Source: Trema orientale
Lineage: Eukaryota > Streptophyta > Magnoliopsida > Rosales > Cannabaceae
DNA length: 64,000 nt
Reading direction: 5' to 3'
Assembly: GCA_002914845.1 (NCBI GenBank)
Contig: JXTC01000083.1
Span: forward strand, 830,802-894,801
Shown here: positions 35,799 to 47,973 of the stretch, one piece after another
Layout: each line of letters opens with the position of its first letter
Numbering within the stretch: the first letter of the stretch is position 1
Program-made: the position numbers and the translations under genes
The notes under the pieces: model-generated
Told to the model about the DNA's origin: nothing
Databases searched by the model: none
What the model saw: the letters and a program-made list of their open reading frames with translations, nothing else

Positions 35799-38700
35799 TT
35801 ATATCTCAGCAATAAAGTCCAGAAGATCATCAACCTCCTGCCTCAAGGCATTGATTTTCTGCTGATGTTGAGCAATCCGATTCTCAATTTCCTTTCCTCC
35901 ATATTTCTTCTCATAGCAGTCCACAACCGTAGAGTGTTTTGCCAACAATCTCTCCTGTAAATCCTTCTCCTTGACAATCAGGTCCTCCACCTATTTAAGC
36001 AAAACCATAAATGGAACAATAAGTAAAAAGCATATAATAGCATCTTATATGCTGAGATCTAACATATATTGAACCATTGTGCGAAATTCTAAAACAGTAT
36101 ATCAATTCATCAACTAGGAAGTTTATGTTCCACAGAAAACTCAATACTGAAAGAATGGTAACATAAATTAATCAAACCTTGGGTAATATCTGGGAAGCTT
36201 GCTGTGAAGATTGCAGAAACGCCAACAAAGGCTTCAGCTCTTTTGTAAGCTCTTTCAACGAACCATCAGCAGCTTTTCGAGCTGCTTTGGAGGCTTGGAT
36301 GTCCCCTGTCCTAGAAAGATCACGCAATGATGCTTCCAGTTTATCATGTATCGTTAAGCACCGACTGATGATATTTTCAACCTGCTGAACTGCTGCGTGC
36401 ACCTAAAACAACAATATCCCACGTAACTGGCGTACTCTTCTTATTGTGAACAATAATAAGATCCTGGATGGAATAGCCACTCACCTCATCCCACTGAAGT
36501 TTTGCCAAATAAGAAGCAGAAGACTTGGAAATTGACATGTCTGCATGCATGTATACAATGCCGGCAACAAAGAGGAAGAAAAACCCTGAAATCAACATGA
36601 ATGGTTCCCTAAGCATGGCGATGCTGTTGAACTTGTAAGAGACCTGCAAAACAGGCAGGGTAATTGCACTATAATGTGAACACGGGACAATTAAAGAATG
36701 GCCAGGATTTTTTTTTTTTTGTAAGTAAAAACATTGCAGAAGACACACGAAATTCTTGTCTTCTCTTTGGTCATCTTTATTAATCCATAAAGGGAATGAA
36801 CTGGAAAGGGAATAGAGGGGAAAGGAAATGGAGGGGAATAAGAAACAATGAGTGGAGAAGATTATGATTATTGTTTCCTTTTCATGTGTTTACGTACCAA
36901 TTAGTTATTCATAAAAGGTTTTTAGATGATGTCTTATCATCTTTTCTTGATGTTACCTTTGTTTTGCAATAAAATTTCTATTGTTTCGTATCAAAAAAAA
37001 AAGAAAAAGTTATTCATAAAAAGGAATCCTTTTCCCTTTCCCTTTTCCCTTCCCCATTCTCTTTCCTCTCCATTACAGATTAGTAAACATGCCCCTTAAG
37101 TAAATGAGAGGTAGAAATGAAGAACATCCGCAATACACCTCCCTACCCCCACCCAAAAATTAATGTGACATTATAATATCTGTTCTTTATTTTGTATAGA
37201 AAAAACTTATAAACAGACTGATTCATGTGCCATCATTATATCAAATTTCCCACTACTCAAAAGGCACTCGCAACAGTAATACCTGGAAATACTGATTATG
37301 CTCAGGCACGACATTGGTTTTTTCCAGCACAACCACAGGTCTACCAACAATATCCAAGTGGGAAACTTTTGTCTGCAGTGAATAAGAAGCATAATAAATT
37401 GACAAGACCAGACAAAAATGATGCCATTCTTTTAACAGAAAAAGAATATAAACAAAAGATTATATACACAATATTATCTAAGGAAAATATATGATGACAT
37501 CCGAACATAATCTGGTGTACCTCTTGTGATTGTTTTACAGGAAACGGTGTAGACACTGATACATCCCCAGAGCCCTCAGGTAAAACAACCTGTAGTTCAA
37601 ATCACCAAAACATAAACTTATTACTCTGTTGCAATACCAAATGCTAGTCAAATTCTGAACTTAAGACCTACGCAGTTGCACCCATTAACCCCTAAAACGA
37701 TAGTCACAGATTCAAAGATAACAATACAATCCAGATTCCGTTCACTTTTCCAATATAACACCTCTACCCCATGTTATTTGAGGAAACGGGGTTAAAATCA
37801 ACATTAAACTGTTTTCATTTCACTAACCTTCACAATGAGAGTGTCAATGACCACGTCGTTTATAGGACAACCAAAAGTGAAGTTAAGAAAACGCTTCCCC
37901 TCTGACTGGAATAAGAAGTCCTGAAGTGGCAAGCCATATCCAATGGTAAAAGAAGTTCTCCAACCACCAAACAGCGGATACCTAGGCTCAATTTCCAGCT
38001 CCGTCTGAATTATGAAAAAGAACGTGTAAGATTAGGAAAACCGCACACAGTCAGTTCACATGAAGTAAAAGTATCGACCTTTCTAGAATCACCCCATAAA
38101 TGAGAGGTTGAAATGTTGCCAATTTCGTCCCTGTAATAGACAGAGCGAGCTCTTGGCGGCAATTTTGCAACAAGATGCCTGAATGCAGATGCACCTCTCA
38201 CGTGAGGTCTGGCTTGGTAATCGAGCCTGCAGCAAAAATGAGGAGATATTAGATTAAATCCCCATCCCCAACCAGCAAAATGTGATCTCTACAAAAACAT
38301 ATATTATATAACCGGACCTGGAAAATTCCCCCTTGATTTGTGCACCTCCATGGTTGAGATTGTAATGCTCAGTCACCTGAACATTACCCCAGTGCGAAAT
38401 CTCTATCTCTCGCACCAACTCTTGAGCAACAGCAAAGGGTTGCTTGTTCTCGAAATGAACAACAATAGGCGAGTATGAGAAGGGAGGAAGATTCTCATAG
38501 GGACCATACTTGATCTCTGAGCCATGAATCTTCGTATTATCTAATCTCGTATAGGATTCAATTCTGGCATCAGGTAACTTAACATTGAGCGACTGGACCC
38601 TGACAGCATAGGGAGAGACAAAGTATGCACTATCCTGGAAGACTAGGAGTTGTATTTCAGCCTGAGAAATTTTCTCAGGAAATGGCTGCAAAGCGTGGGT

Positions 38701-39408
38701 GAAGACAGCCAAGAGATCAAAAGTAAAGGTGTCCCCCTTGGCGAGTCCCTTGGGCAAAGATACCGAATAAAATGTCAAGGCAGGAGGCATGTCGTCTTTT
38801 GGGTGGACGACAAGTTCCACAGGTAAACTAGAACTAGTTTTAAAGTCTTTAGCTTTTCCTTTGCCACCTTCGTTAGGGGTGGCAGCCAAATAGGCCAAAT
38901 GTTTAGCCTGGTTATCAGGGAATGCCAACAGAACCTCCGAAACCACATTGGTTCCATCATTCTCCACCTGCAAACCACGTTATTAATTTAAATACAAAAT
39001 AAAGTGAAAATATCAGATTCTGGGTCTTTTTCTTTTTCGATATATATATATATATATAAGCAAAAATAACCTTTTTAATGGGGGAGACTCCGATATTTTT
39101 AGCTAAGGAAAGCAAGAAAAGTACAGAGTGATAAGAAATCCAAGAAACAAAATGTAGAAAGCAAAGTAAGGGAGGGAGGTGTTTTTAGTTATATATTCAT
39201 GAATGAATGAAGTGGTAATATTAAATTAAAAGAAGGAAAAGTGGGGGCACCTTAAGTGTGGAAGTGATGCGAACGATTTGGGATCTCAAATCAACCTGCA
39301 AGTGCAACAAACATAATTTAAGAAAGTGAGTGAAATTAATTAAAGAAGAGATGAAATGACAAGTGAATAGAATCAAAATCAAAGCAAATAGATCTATTCT
39401 AAAGGGGG

Positions 39409-39442
<34 letters not shown>

Positions 39443-39565
39443 TGTGTGTGTGTGGAGACTTACTCGCCGGTCAACCTTGGAGAGGATGAGATCGGAGAAG
39501 ACAGTTCCACATAGAATGGACACCGAGAGCCCAAACACTAACAGATCGAACCGCCGATAGCCCAT
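35799..39565 (-). CDS. OST1: Oligosaccharyltransferase subunit 1 (ribophorin I)
   Basis: This is a subunit of the ER N-glycosylation complex that handles nascent chains near the active subunit. The ten exons (minus) are 39464-39565, 39251-39295, 38318-38967, 38079-38226, 37828-38004, 37521-37589, 37283-37372, 36485-36643, 36178-36402 and 35799-35990, giving 618 aa. A signal peptide (LLVFGLSVSILCGTVFSD) starts the protein. The luminal ribophorin domain includes VENDGTNVVSEVLLAF, FSYSPIVVHFENKQPF and EISHWGNVQVTEHY. A single C-terminal TM lies at about residues 442-460 (FMLISGFFFLFVAGIVYMHA). It is followed by a long charged coiled-coil tail that is typical of plant members. Length and order match Arabidopsis OST1A/B. 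The gene is divergent from OEP21, with an 820-bp shared promoter region. The (GA)n(TG)n tract at 39418-39455 lies in intron 1. Confidence 0.96.
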
Positions 39566-40384
39566 TCCTTATCACTCCTCACTTCCACCACCACCACCAA
39601 CAACTTGAGTCACCTTCTTCTTCCCCTTACCGCTTACTTTGATTACCAGGTCCAGAACCAAAACTAATATACTCAGGCGCAGAGCTTGTTCCGTCTATGC
39701 TAATCTGATATTCCTCTAATTCCAACCCAATGGACCAAATGGTTCAAGGAAACGACGTCGTCTGAAAGTCATATTACATTATTAAGACTTTAGAGGAAAA
39801 CGACATGTCGCGGTGTTTTAAATACAAACGCTTCCTATTTCTTTTCTTTTCTTTTTTAAGGCAAACGCTTTTCCATTTTTTCAACACGGACAAGAAAAAA
39901 CAAAAAACGAAAAATTATATGCAAATCTCATTCGAAAACGACAATTGGTTTTATTTCCTGATTAAAAACGACAACGCAAGTTTCAAAAGGAAAACGACAT
40001 CTGCTTTCTCGTGAGTGGAAAAACGACAGTAGAAATACGACATTTCGTTTCCTAGTAGCAGCCGTGAATTTTCAAGTTGTTTGCTTTTTCTCTTGGCATT
40101 GGCATGGGAGGATGTGTCCAAAACTCGAATAGTAAAGCGGGTGGGGTCAAGACTCGTGGATTACCAAAACGCAACGCGTGACTATTGGTTGGAATTTTTG
40201 GAATGTGGAGAGGAAGATAACAACGGTTGAGAGTTGAGTTGAGACCGAGGGAGGGAGGAGAGAATAGTGAGAGAGAGGAGAGTAGAGACGAGGGTCTCCG
40301 CCGGCTAGGGTTTGGGTATTAGTACTAGTAGAGGTCAGCTACTCTTATCTTTGTCTATCTATCCATAAAATTGCAGAATCGGAA
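39566..40384. promoter_or_regulatory. Bidirectional promoter region between OST1 and OEP21 with repeated AAACGAC motifs
   Basis: The two start codons face away from each other, 819 bp apart. Within it AAACGAC or a close variant occurs at 39750 (as AAACGACGTCGT, palindromic), 39797, 39935, 39964, 39991, 40019 and 40034 (AATACGAC), six of them in the plus orientation with AAAACGACA context. The right 200 bp are G/A-rich (GAGAGAGG-type) and likely the OEP21 leader. The motif count is seen; binding of any factor is not known to me. Confidence 0.6.
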
Positions 40385-40502
40385 ATGGAGACCTCTTTTA
40401 GATATGCCGGAGATACCAAAGCTTTGAGGATCCATGCTAAGGAGAAGTTCTCCATCGACTCCGCAACCCAATTGCAGGTTCTACTCTTGGCCTCATTCCC
40501 TC

Positions 40503-40543
<41 letters not shown>

Positions 40544-41849
40544 GCACACCAATTTCTATTGCTTCTTGTTTTAGANGATCGCTACGCCTACTAGGCCGGA
40601 CTGGATTGTAGTGAATTGTGCTTTTTGCTTGTGACTCTCCTAATGAGTTTTAATCCTCATTCTCATGTAATCTGCTCTAGATGTATTGGATTCTGACAAT
40701 AAACCTCTGAATTGCTGCTTTTTTTTTTTAGCATTTGTAGACTATCCTCTTTCCTCTTATTTCTTGGCATATTATTTTGGTTTTATTTATTTGTACGAAC
40801 ATAGCCGATGCATTTTCTTCAATCGGGCCCACATACCTACCTGTTTTCCTTCTTCTAATCTTCTTTTCTTTTACGTATTACTATTAGGTCCATGGAGAGC
40901 TTGATACCCGACTTGGGGTTCCCAGTCATTTCAGTGCGTTTTTGAGACGCTTCTACCCGGATGTGCGCTCTATGCTCTCACTTTTAGTTGCATTAGTATT
41001 TTAATTAGGACCAATTATTTATGTACTTGTCATTATCTTCTCTTTCCCATCTACACTACTGAGTTAAGTCGTGTCAATTTTAGTTATCAGCAAGCCTGGG
41101 AGTGGGACTGAAACATGATAGGCGCGACAAAGTACGGTATATTGTACGTGGGAAGAAGTCATTCCCTGTGACAACCAACGGCCAGTTAAGCTTTAATATT
41201 AAGGGACGCTGTGACTTCAACAAAGACTTCAAGGAGGTTGGTATATAATAAGCCCTGAGCTTTGGATTGGGATTTACGCTTCTTACGACTCATCAAATTT
41301 CGAACCCATATTTCATTTTAATTTCCTCATTATGCCTATTGGTTCGAATCCCAAACAGAGGAGGTCAACAGGAGCTGCTGAATTTTCATGGGCCGTTTTA
41401 AATTTTCAAAAGGAACAAGATGTTAGGATTAGATTTGGTTATGAAGTGCTTGAGCAGGTATGTATAACTGATGTTTGTAATGAGATTTCATATTCACATG
41501 AGCATGCAGCTCGCTCTTGTTTTTAGATTCGTTAAAGCATCATCAATAGTGTATCATGTATGATGTCTTTGACTCTGAAACAGGGATAAAAGGATTGTCT
41601 TTCATTAATCTCTGTCTCATCGAAGAATAGTTTACCTTTCATTTTCTCTTCCTGGAAGAGTTTTTGTAGTTATTAATAGGATGAAATCAATCTCAACTGT
41701 GAGTCTCTGTCTTCTTTTCTTGGATCTTAAGATTTCTGATTTTGTTGTTTCTTTAATTTTCTCAGCTTCCATATTTCCAGATAAGGGAAAACAATTGGAC
41801 ATTCAACGCTGATGGTAATGGAAAATGGAACGTGAGATTTGACTTGTGA
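40385..41849 (+). CDS. OEP21: Chloroplast outer envelope pore protein 21
   Basis: OEP21 is a beta-barrel anion channel of the outer chloroplast envelope that passes phosphorylated sugars and is gated by ATP and triose phosphates. The five exons are 40385-40477, 40888-40962, 41084-41236, 41359-41457 and 41766-41849, giving 167 aa. The start METSFRYA and [10 protein letters not shown] is nearly family standard. Then come [63 protein letters not shown] and the highly conserved end [22 protein letters not shown]. There is no transit peptide, as expected for an outer-membrane beta-barrel. A single N at 40576 and a (CT)n run (about 40506-40540) lie in intron 1. The stop is at 41847-41849. Confidence 0.96.
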
Positions 41850-42309
41850 GACATGGAAGTTTGGCATAATTTTTGGAGGTGAGATGTATTTCTGCAAGCC
41901 CTATTGTTTTGTATTTCTATTATGATGAACTGCTGCTGGAGCAGAAACATATTGGTTATAGTTATTAATGAAAATGGCAACATTCAGCAGATTTCTTATG
42001 GTTTTTAGTTTTCTTTCACTTTTCCTCGAAACTTGAATGTTACAATTGGTGACTATGGTCACATGGAGATCGAATACCGTTACCATAGGGACTGAACCAG
42101 ATCATGGGCGGAATTCTCCCTTGGTATGAAACGATCTTCTTTAGAAGAGCTTGGTGAAGTATGTGACACTAAAGCTACATTGTGGTGATTGTTTGCACGC
42201 CTAGTCGACTTTGGTTATATAACTAGTGCCTACACTACTTTTTGATTTTTCATGGAAACTGTAGTTGGTTGGATAAGGGATGCATCTCTTGACTTTGATG
42301 CTCATATAG
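41850..42309. other. OEP21 3' flank
   Basis: The 3' UTR of OEP21 and spacer. No other gene recognised. Confidence 0.4.
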
Positions 42310-42462
42310 AATAATGCTATGGGGCACCAGTGGTGTCCAGTACCACAATGATGTGTCAGTATGTCACTGGCTAATCATAATTATAATTCAAATAGGATCC
42401 ATATGAGACCCACTTCATTAATTAAATCATCTAGTGACAAACAGACATGATATAGGCATTGT
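42310..42462. mobile_element. Truncated MITE related to the 47101-47260 element
   Basis: ATGCTATGGGGCACCAGTGG and TGTCAGTATGTCACTGGCTAATCA closely match the right arm of the complete element at 47101-47260. The far end (AGTGACAAACAGACATGAT...ATAGGCATT) is a shorter arm that lacks about 35 bp of the inverted repeat. Non-coding. Confidence 0.65.
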
Positions 42463-44492
42463 TTACTGGTTTAGTTGAGTCAATATGGACTTTAATGCAT
42501 CTTCTTTACATGGAGACCTTGTTTATCTCATTTCCATTTTTCTTTTTTTTTTTCATCCTAGGCAAGGTTTGATGGGCGGAGGGGAGGGGGTTAATCTTGT
42601 AAAATGGCTCCGAGTACTTTTTCGTGAAAACTGAACAATTAAGTACTGGAAGACATGAAAATAAGTAAAAGAAAATAATCAGAGGAAACAAAATAGAATG
42701 AATTGAAATGTAAATTTGTGTGGTTAGTTTAAATATAGTCGCAGAAGATATTTAGTCATAGTTTTCCGAAGATTAGTAGCTTTTGGCAGTTGGGGCTGGT
42801 GCACGGACATGGATGACAGCAAACCTAACGCATTTCTTTGGGGTCCTTTACAGAATTGTGTGTATATTTCGGGCTCGGTAGATCTCTTACGTTGTATCAA
42901 AAGATTTGTAAGGATAAGAGAGTGAAGGAGGTGCAAGTCTATCTTCCCCCCACCACCCCCACAAACAAACAAACAAACAAACCAAAAAAAAAAAAAAAAA
43001 AAGGGGGAAGAGTGCGAGTCCATCTATTCCATGTTTTCTAACTAGCTAAAGCACTTTTCTTTCTTGCTGGAAGTGGAAAGAGTTATCGAGCATATATATT
43101 ATGGTACGAGAAATGCGCTAAAAATCTTTTCTGCTTCGTGCCTCCGCTGCCGCGTGGCCCACCTATTCGACGTGGGATAAGGAGACTGGCTAGTTATCCG
43201 ACAATACATGTTCATTATAGGTCTACTTTTTTATAAGCTAAGCTTGGATAAGAGGAGGATTTTTCTTTTTATAATTATTATTTTCTGAAACTTTAAATAT
43301 TAAATGTTGAAAAGGAATAAGCGCAGAATTGGACTTGGATGGAGACGCGAGGCCTTAGTACCGCTCCCGCACGAGACACTAATGGGACGGACTGTGCTCA
43401 TAGCCTGTTTGACAAATTTAATACAAATTTAAAAAAAGACAAAAAAACTCGGAAGTCAGGAACTTGCTGACTGTGAACAAATTTAATAGATACAAATTAA
43501 AAAGACGAGACAAAACAAAAAATTATAAGACTTTGCTTTCTTGGCTTTTGATCTTATGTGTCACAGTACTAAACTGTCTAGTTAATGCAATTTTTTGGGG
43601 GCAAAAAATGATAGGTGGTGTTTAGTATTTACCAATACTTTTCAATGGTTTTAGAAGAATATTTTTAAAAAACGAAACAGAACTGAAGACAACAACTGTT
43701 TAATCTCACCCGTTTAACATCAAAATCAGATTGATTAACAAATTCTTTTTTTTAAAAAAATGATATTTTATATTCAAATATCAAACTCTATCGAGTATTG
43801 TTTTTGACTTTTTATCCATTCATAATCCTGAATGGTTGTCCTGTAGTTATAGTTGATTTACCTCAGTCGGAGTATTTTTTTTTTTTTTTTAGAAGACAGT
43901 CGGAGTATTTAATACATGACTAATGACTTCACCTACCAATTTTAAGAATTTAAAGTTATCTATATTTGTCTAACAAAAAAGAAAGGGGGGTTATCTATAT
44001 TTTTTTACTCTCCCTTGTTTCATATGATATAAAAGTGAAAAAGAAAGAAGGTGAATTTTTAGCATTTCCTCTATTTTCTCTTCAAAAAACTTTAAAATTT
44101 AATCCTCTCAGCATTTTTAATCGGCTACTAATAATTTTAAAATCCTATCAAAAAGAATACCCAAAAATAAAAAATAAAAATACAAAATTGCCGAAAGAGA
44201 AGATTTTAGACGCGGGGCCTCCATGCCCACCCCTCTCTACATTATAGGCTACAAATCTTTACTCCCACCAAACTGCGAATAATTTTCTCTTCTTTTATTT
44301 TTTAATTTTTTTATTTCCCCTTTATTTCTTGTCATATTTTTATTTGAAAAAGAAGAAGAAAAAAGAAAAAATCTATTCGATTTGGTTTGGAGTGTATGCA
44401 TAAAAACGTTACTCACACACTTTCAGAGGTACCAAAGTTTCTCTCTCTCCTCACTTAAACTCTCTCTCTCTTTCTCTCTCTATCCAATTCAC
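42463..44492. other. Spacer and upstream region of the ATL gene
   Basis: AT-rich, with poly-A/T runs and a (ACAA)n stretch near 42962. No gene recognised. The last ~100 bp are CT-rich and probably the ATL 5' leader. Confidence 0.4.
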
Positions 44493-45062
44493 ATGAATCG
44501 TCCCTTCAGATTATTAGGCGGCGTGAACTCGTCGTCGTCGTCGTCCCCCGCCGCGTCGTCGCCGGAACCCTCGGTGGACTCAGACTTCGTGGTAATCCTC
44601 GCGGCACTTCTCTGCGCCCTGATCTGCGTGCTCGGTCTGGTGGCGGTGGCTCGGTGCGCCTGGCTTCGCCGCCTCTCCGCGGGGAGCTCCTCCGCCAGTG
44701 GCTCGAGCCGGCCTCCGCCTCCGCCGCCCAACAAGGGACTGAAGAAGAAGATCCTCCGCTCCCTCCCAAAGCTGAGCTTCACCCCGGAATTGGCCTCCAA
44801 GTTCACCGACTGCGCCATCTGCCTCGCCGAGTTCGCGGTGGGAGACGAGATCCGTGAGCTCCCGCAGTGCGGCCACGCCTTCCATGTCGCCTGCATCGAC
44901 ACGTGGCTCGGATCGCACTCCTCGTGCCCCTCCTGCCGTCAGATCCTGGTGGTCGCCCGGTGCCAAAAGTGCGGTGGCTTCCCGGCGGCCGCCAGCTCAA
45001 GCTCTGAAGCTGAGGCTAGATTGAAGGAGAGACAGGATTCCATTAATAGGTTCTTGCCTTAG
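44493..45062 (+). CDS. RING-H2 E3 ubiquitin ligase, ATL8/ATL80-like
   Basis: Intronless gene, 189 aa. The start is taken at MNRPFRLLGG (44493), which fits the ATL8/80 N-terminus; the in-frame ATG at 44382 would add a Ser-rich leader from the 5' UTR. One TM segment lies at about 31-52 (DFVVILAALLCALICVLGLVAV), followed by a basic CAWLRRL. The GLD-like region before the RING is NKGLKKKILRSLPKLSF. The RING-H2 domain covers C107-C148 with ligands C107, C110, C126, H128, H131, C134, C145 and C148, all present. A Cys pair follows (RCQKCGG) and the end is INRFLP. ATL ligases act at membranes in rapid responses; ATL8/80 relate to phosphate, cold and sugar. The exon is strongly GC-rich compared with its AT-rich surroundings. 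Confidence 0.95.
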   Translation: MNRPFRLLGGVNSSSSSSPAASSPEPSVDSDFVVILAALLCALICVLGLVAVARCAWLRRLSAGSSSASGSSRPPPPPPNKGLKKKILRSLPKLSFTPELASKFTDCAICLAEFAVGDEIRELPQCGHAFHVACIDTWLGSHSSCPSCRQILVVARCQKCGGFPAAASSSSEAEARLKERQDSINRFLP

Positions 45063-47100
45063 CCCCTTAGCCTTATTAACCTTACCCTTAATTACTACTC
45101 TCTACTATACTCTACTACTTTCCAGTTTCCGCTTCCTTCTAATCCCTCTCCTTAAGTTTCCATTATTATTATTATTATTATTATTATCATTTTTAGATCT
45201 TGACCTCGATCTTTCTTTTTTATACTAGATCTAGTTTATATATATAGGATTCAAAGGATTCTGCTTGTATAGTTGTGTATATATATATATTTAATATTTG
45301 AAGTACTCGTTACAGTTTGTTCGCATAAAAATTTCGGTAATATTGTCATTATAATTTCTTCAGATTTGGTTTTGGAATGGGTTGTGTATGCCTGACTGTC
45401 AAGGCAAAAAGAAATTAATTATGGGAATGTATTCGTATTAAATTATTAATGCAGCAATTAATTTTAATTTTGCCAAAATTAAAAATGCAAACAAAAAATT
45501 CCAACAAAAAAAAAAAAAGAAGATTTGCGATTGTGGTGGGTTGAGTGAATCCATTGATGGACTTGGTTGACGGGAAAGAAGACTCAATATGAGCTGGCGT
45601 ACAAAGTCTGCAGACCATATACGATATATCCTATTGAGTAGGTCTCATATTTTTTGGACTCAAGAAGTTCATTTGTCAAACCAACAATCATATGCAACTT
45701 TTTCTTTTTCTCTTTCTTTTTATGGTTTCTCTTCTTTGGTATCTAATACAGCAGTACAATTAATTCTTCAGTGGTTTTGATTCATTTTCTTGCTTTGCTC
45801 CAAACTCACTCACGTGTCTAGCGCATAGGGATGTCTAGCACATAGGTTTTTATTTCTTTCTTTTTTTTTTTTTTTTTTTGCTTTTACGGTTGGTCGGTAC
45901 ATGTTGAAATTTATACCTAATTATCAAAAAAAAATGTTGAAATTTATACCTACACTACATCTACAATGCCCATTTATAATGAAAATAGCTACAACTACAA
46001 GGTTCGTTTTTAAAGTAGGCCATGGAATCGAGGATAAAAGAAATTGGACTATTGGAGTGTGGGACCCTCCCTAAAGTTAAAAGGTAAATTGTAGGATTGT
46101 AGGAGCTTCAGATTTTAGCCTTGATGGTGGCACCAGCATCTTTCTACTAAATGTTATCAGAATTAAGAGCAAATTTTATTACATGAGGAGTCGAAGTGGA
46201 CCCTTGTTAAGATTATTGGGCATAATCTCGTGCCACCAACAGTTAATTTGAATCCTTAACTTCCTGTTATTGCTATCTAATATTGTTTGTGTTATGAGTT
46301 TATACACCCCTCGATTACTGCCAAATCTCAACAAAGCATGGTTACAACTTACTAGATAATTAATTATTATAGAAACAAAAAAGAACGGTTAATAAAGAGA
46401 CAATGCAAAATCACTGTCGGACTTGGAATCATTGTTCTTTATGAAACAAACTCGTTGAAAAAGTAAGTCCACACTATGACTAAGGCTTATCTAATGCGAT
46501 AAAACTAATCCACTAACAAGGGGTTTGTGTAAGAATAAGAGGTTCGTCTGAACACGATAAAAAAAATAACTCACTAACGGCGCTTTCCTAATGAAATATT
46601 AAACAATTTGTGACGAGTATCAAGCACTAAAAGACTGCCTCTCCGCCTATCTCTAAGGTACCTGTCTCTTGGGCACTTATTAATAATATTGTCGCCTTCA
46701 GCCCCAAAGTAACGAACTAATAAATTACTTATAATAGAGTTATTCCAAACAAGTAAGCTTTTTGACCTACGAAGATGGAAAATTATGTTTATTTTTTTCA
46801 TATATGTCCATGGAAACCTTTTACTTGTAATTAATTGTAAATTTTGGTTATATTCAATTAATATGTGGCAACGTTTGCTACTCCCAAAGTGCAACTAGTA
46901 CCAGAGAAACGCAAAAAGTCACATGCAGTAAAATATTATGATATTCCCAAAAGAGAAAAAATAATTCCTTCATTTGAAGCTATGCTATTAATTAAATTAC
47001 TAACCTCAGTAGCAATCATTAAGTTGCTTTCAGTTTTAAAGGAAGAAGATAGGGAATAAGAAAAAACAAGTGTAAATTGCACTTTACCCCTTTAATTTTA
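45063..47100. other. ATL 3' flank and spacer
   Basis: A 3' UTR with an (ATT)n microsatellite at about 45164-45187, then AT-rich non-coding DNA. A short direct repeat (GTTGAAATTTATACCTA twice near 45903 and 45935) is seen. Open frames 46574-46894 and 46865-47059 have no family features. Confidence 0.4.
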
Positions 47101-47260
47101 GAGCAATGCTATGAGGCACTAGTGGTGCCCAGCACCACAGTGACATGTCTGTTTGTCACTGGACACATAGGCTCCACTTAAATTATAATTATGATTAGCC
47201 AGTGACAGACTGACAAATCACTGTGGTGCTGGGCACCACTGGTGCCCCATAACATTACTC
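47101..47260. mobile_element. Complete palindromic MITE with 9-bp target duplication (Mutator-like)
   Basis: A 160-bp element with terminal inverted repeats of about 60 bp: GAGCAATGCTATGAGGCACT on the left, and reversed right GAGTAATGTTATGGGGCACC, both followed by AGTGGTGCCCAGCACCACAG. It is flanked by exact 9-bp repeats TTAATTTTA (47092-47100 and 47261-47269), the size typical of Mutator-like elements. No ORF. Confidence 0.85.
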
Positions 47261-47269
47261 TTAATTTTA

Positions 47270-47965
47270 ATGTCTATGGCGCTTTTCCCCCAATAATTTT
47301 TTTTTTTTTGGGCACATTAACATCTGAATTTTGTAACCTCTTCTGCACTGTCGGCCATTACTGAACTCATATTTACGTTAAATACTTTTAAGGAATTCGC
47401 CATACGGTAGGCGCATAAATTTATCATTAAGGGTAGTCTAAGGATATTTCTTTTTTAATTTAGCGCAATCTATGATTATTTTTGAAAGGGAATGTGTACA
47501 AATGATTCATTAGTAAGTCAATAATTTACCAACTTCTTTCTTTCTTTTCCCCAGAGAAGAAACTAATAAAATATTAGAGAAGAAAATATGTTCACATCTA
47601 TTCATTGATATATTGTCCAAATAAAAATATATGCGTCAAAGACACCATAACTCAACGGGGCTATCTATACTTCTATACTTCTATAGTAGACATTCTTCCA
47701 ACAAATTTTTTATGACTATCTATTATAAAAAGTACTCTTTGTGGCGATTAGAGTTATTCCAAAAGGTATTACAATACATAAATCAACCGAAGTTTACCGC
47801 ACCAACTCATACGTCTTTTCTGCTTTTGTAGTTTAATATGGTTTCTAAAATATGAAAATCATGAAATGTGCTTCATTGTCCAGTTAGACAAAATTTTCAC
47901 ACGCTTTAAACCAGATTGTAGTACAATACATGTGATGTATATTTTAAGTAACATTTTAAACCTCT
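47270..47965. other. Spacer, nothing recognised
   Basis: AT-rich DNA with no supported gene or repeat structure. The small open frame 47631-47831 is not convincing. Confidence 0.4.
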
Positions 47966-47973
47966 TTTACATT

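Noticed and set aside
44382-44492. Upstream in-frame ATG of the ATL gene
   Set aside because: Adds a Ser/Leu-rich stretch from the CT-rich leader; family members start at the second Met.
44489-45000. Long antisense and +1 frames over the ATL gene
   Set aside because: They arise from high GC content; the RING domain fixes the real frame.
46574-47059. Short frames near 46.6-47.1 kb
   Set aside because: No similarity, signal or composition of a real gene.
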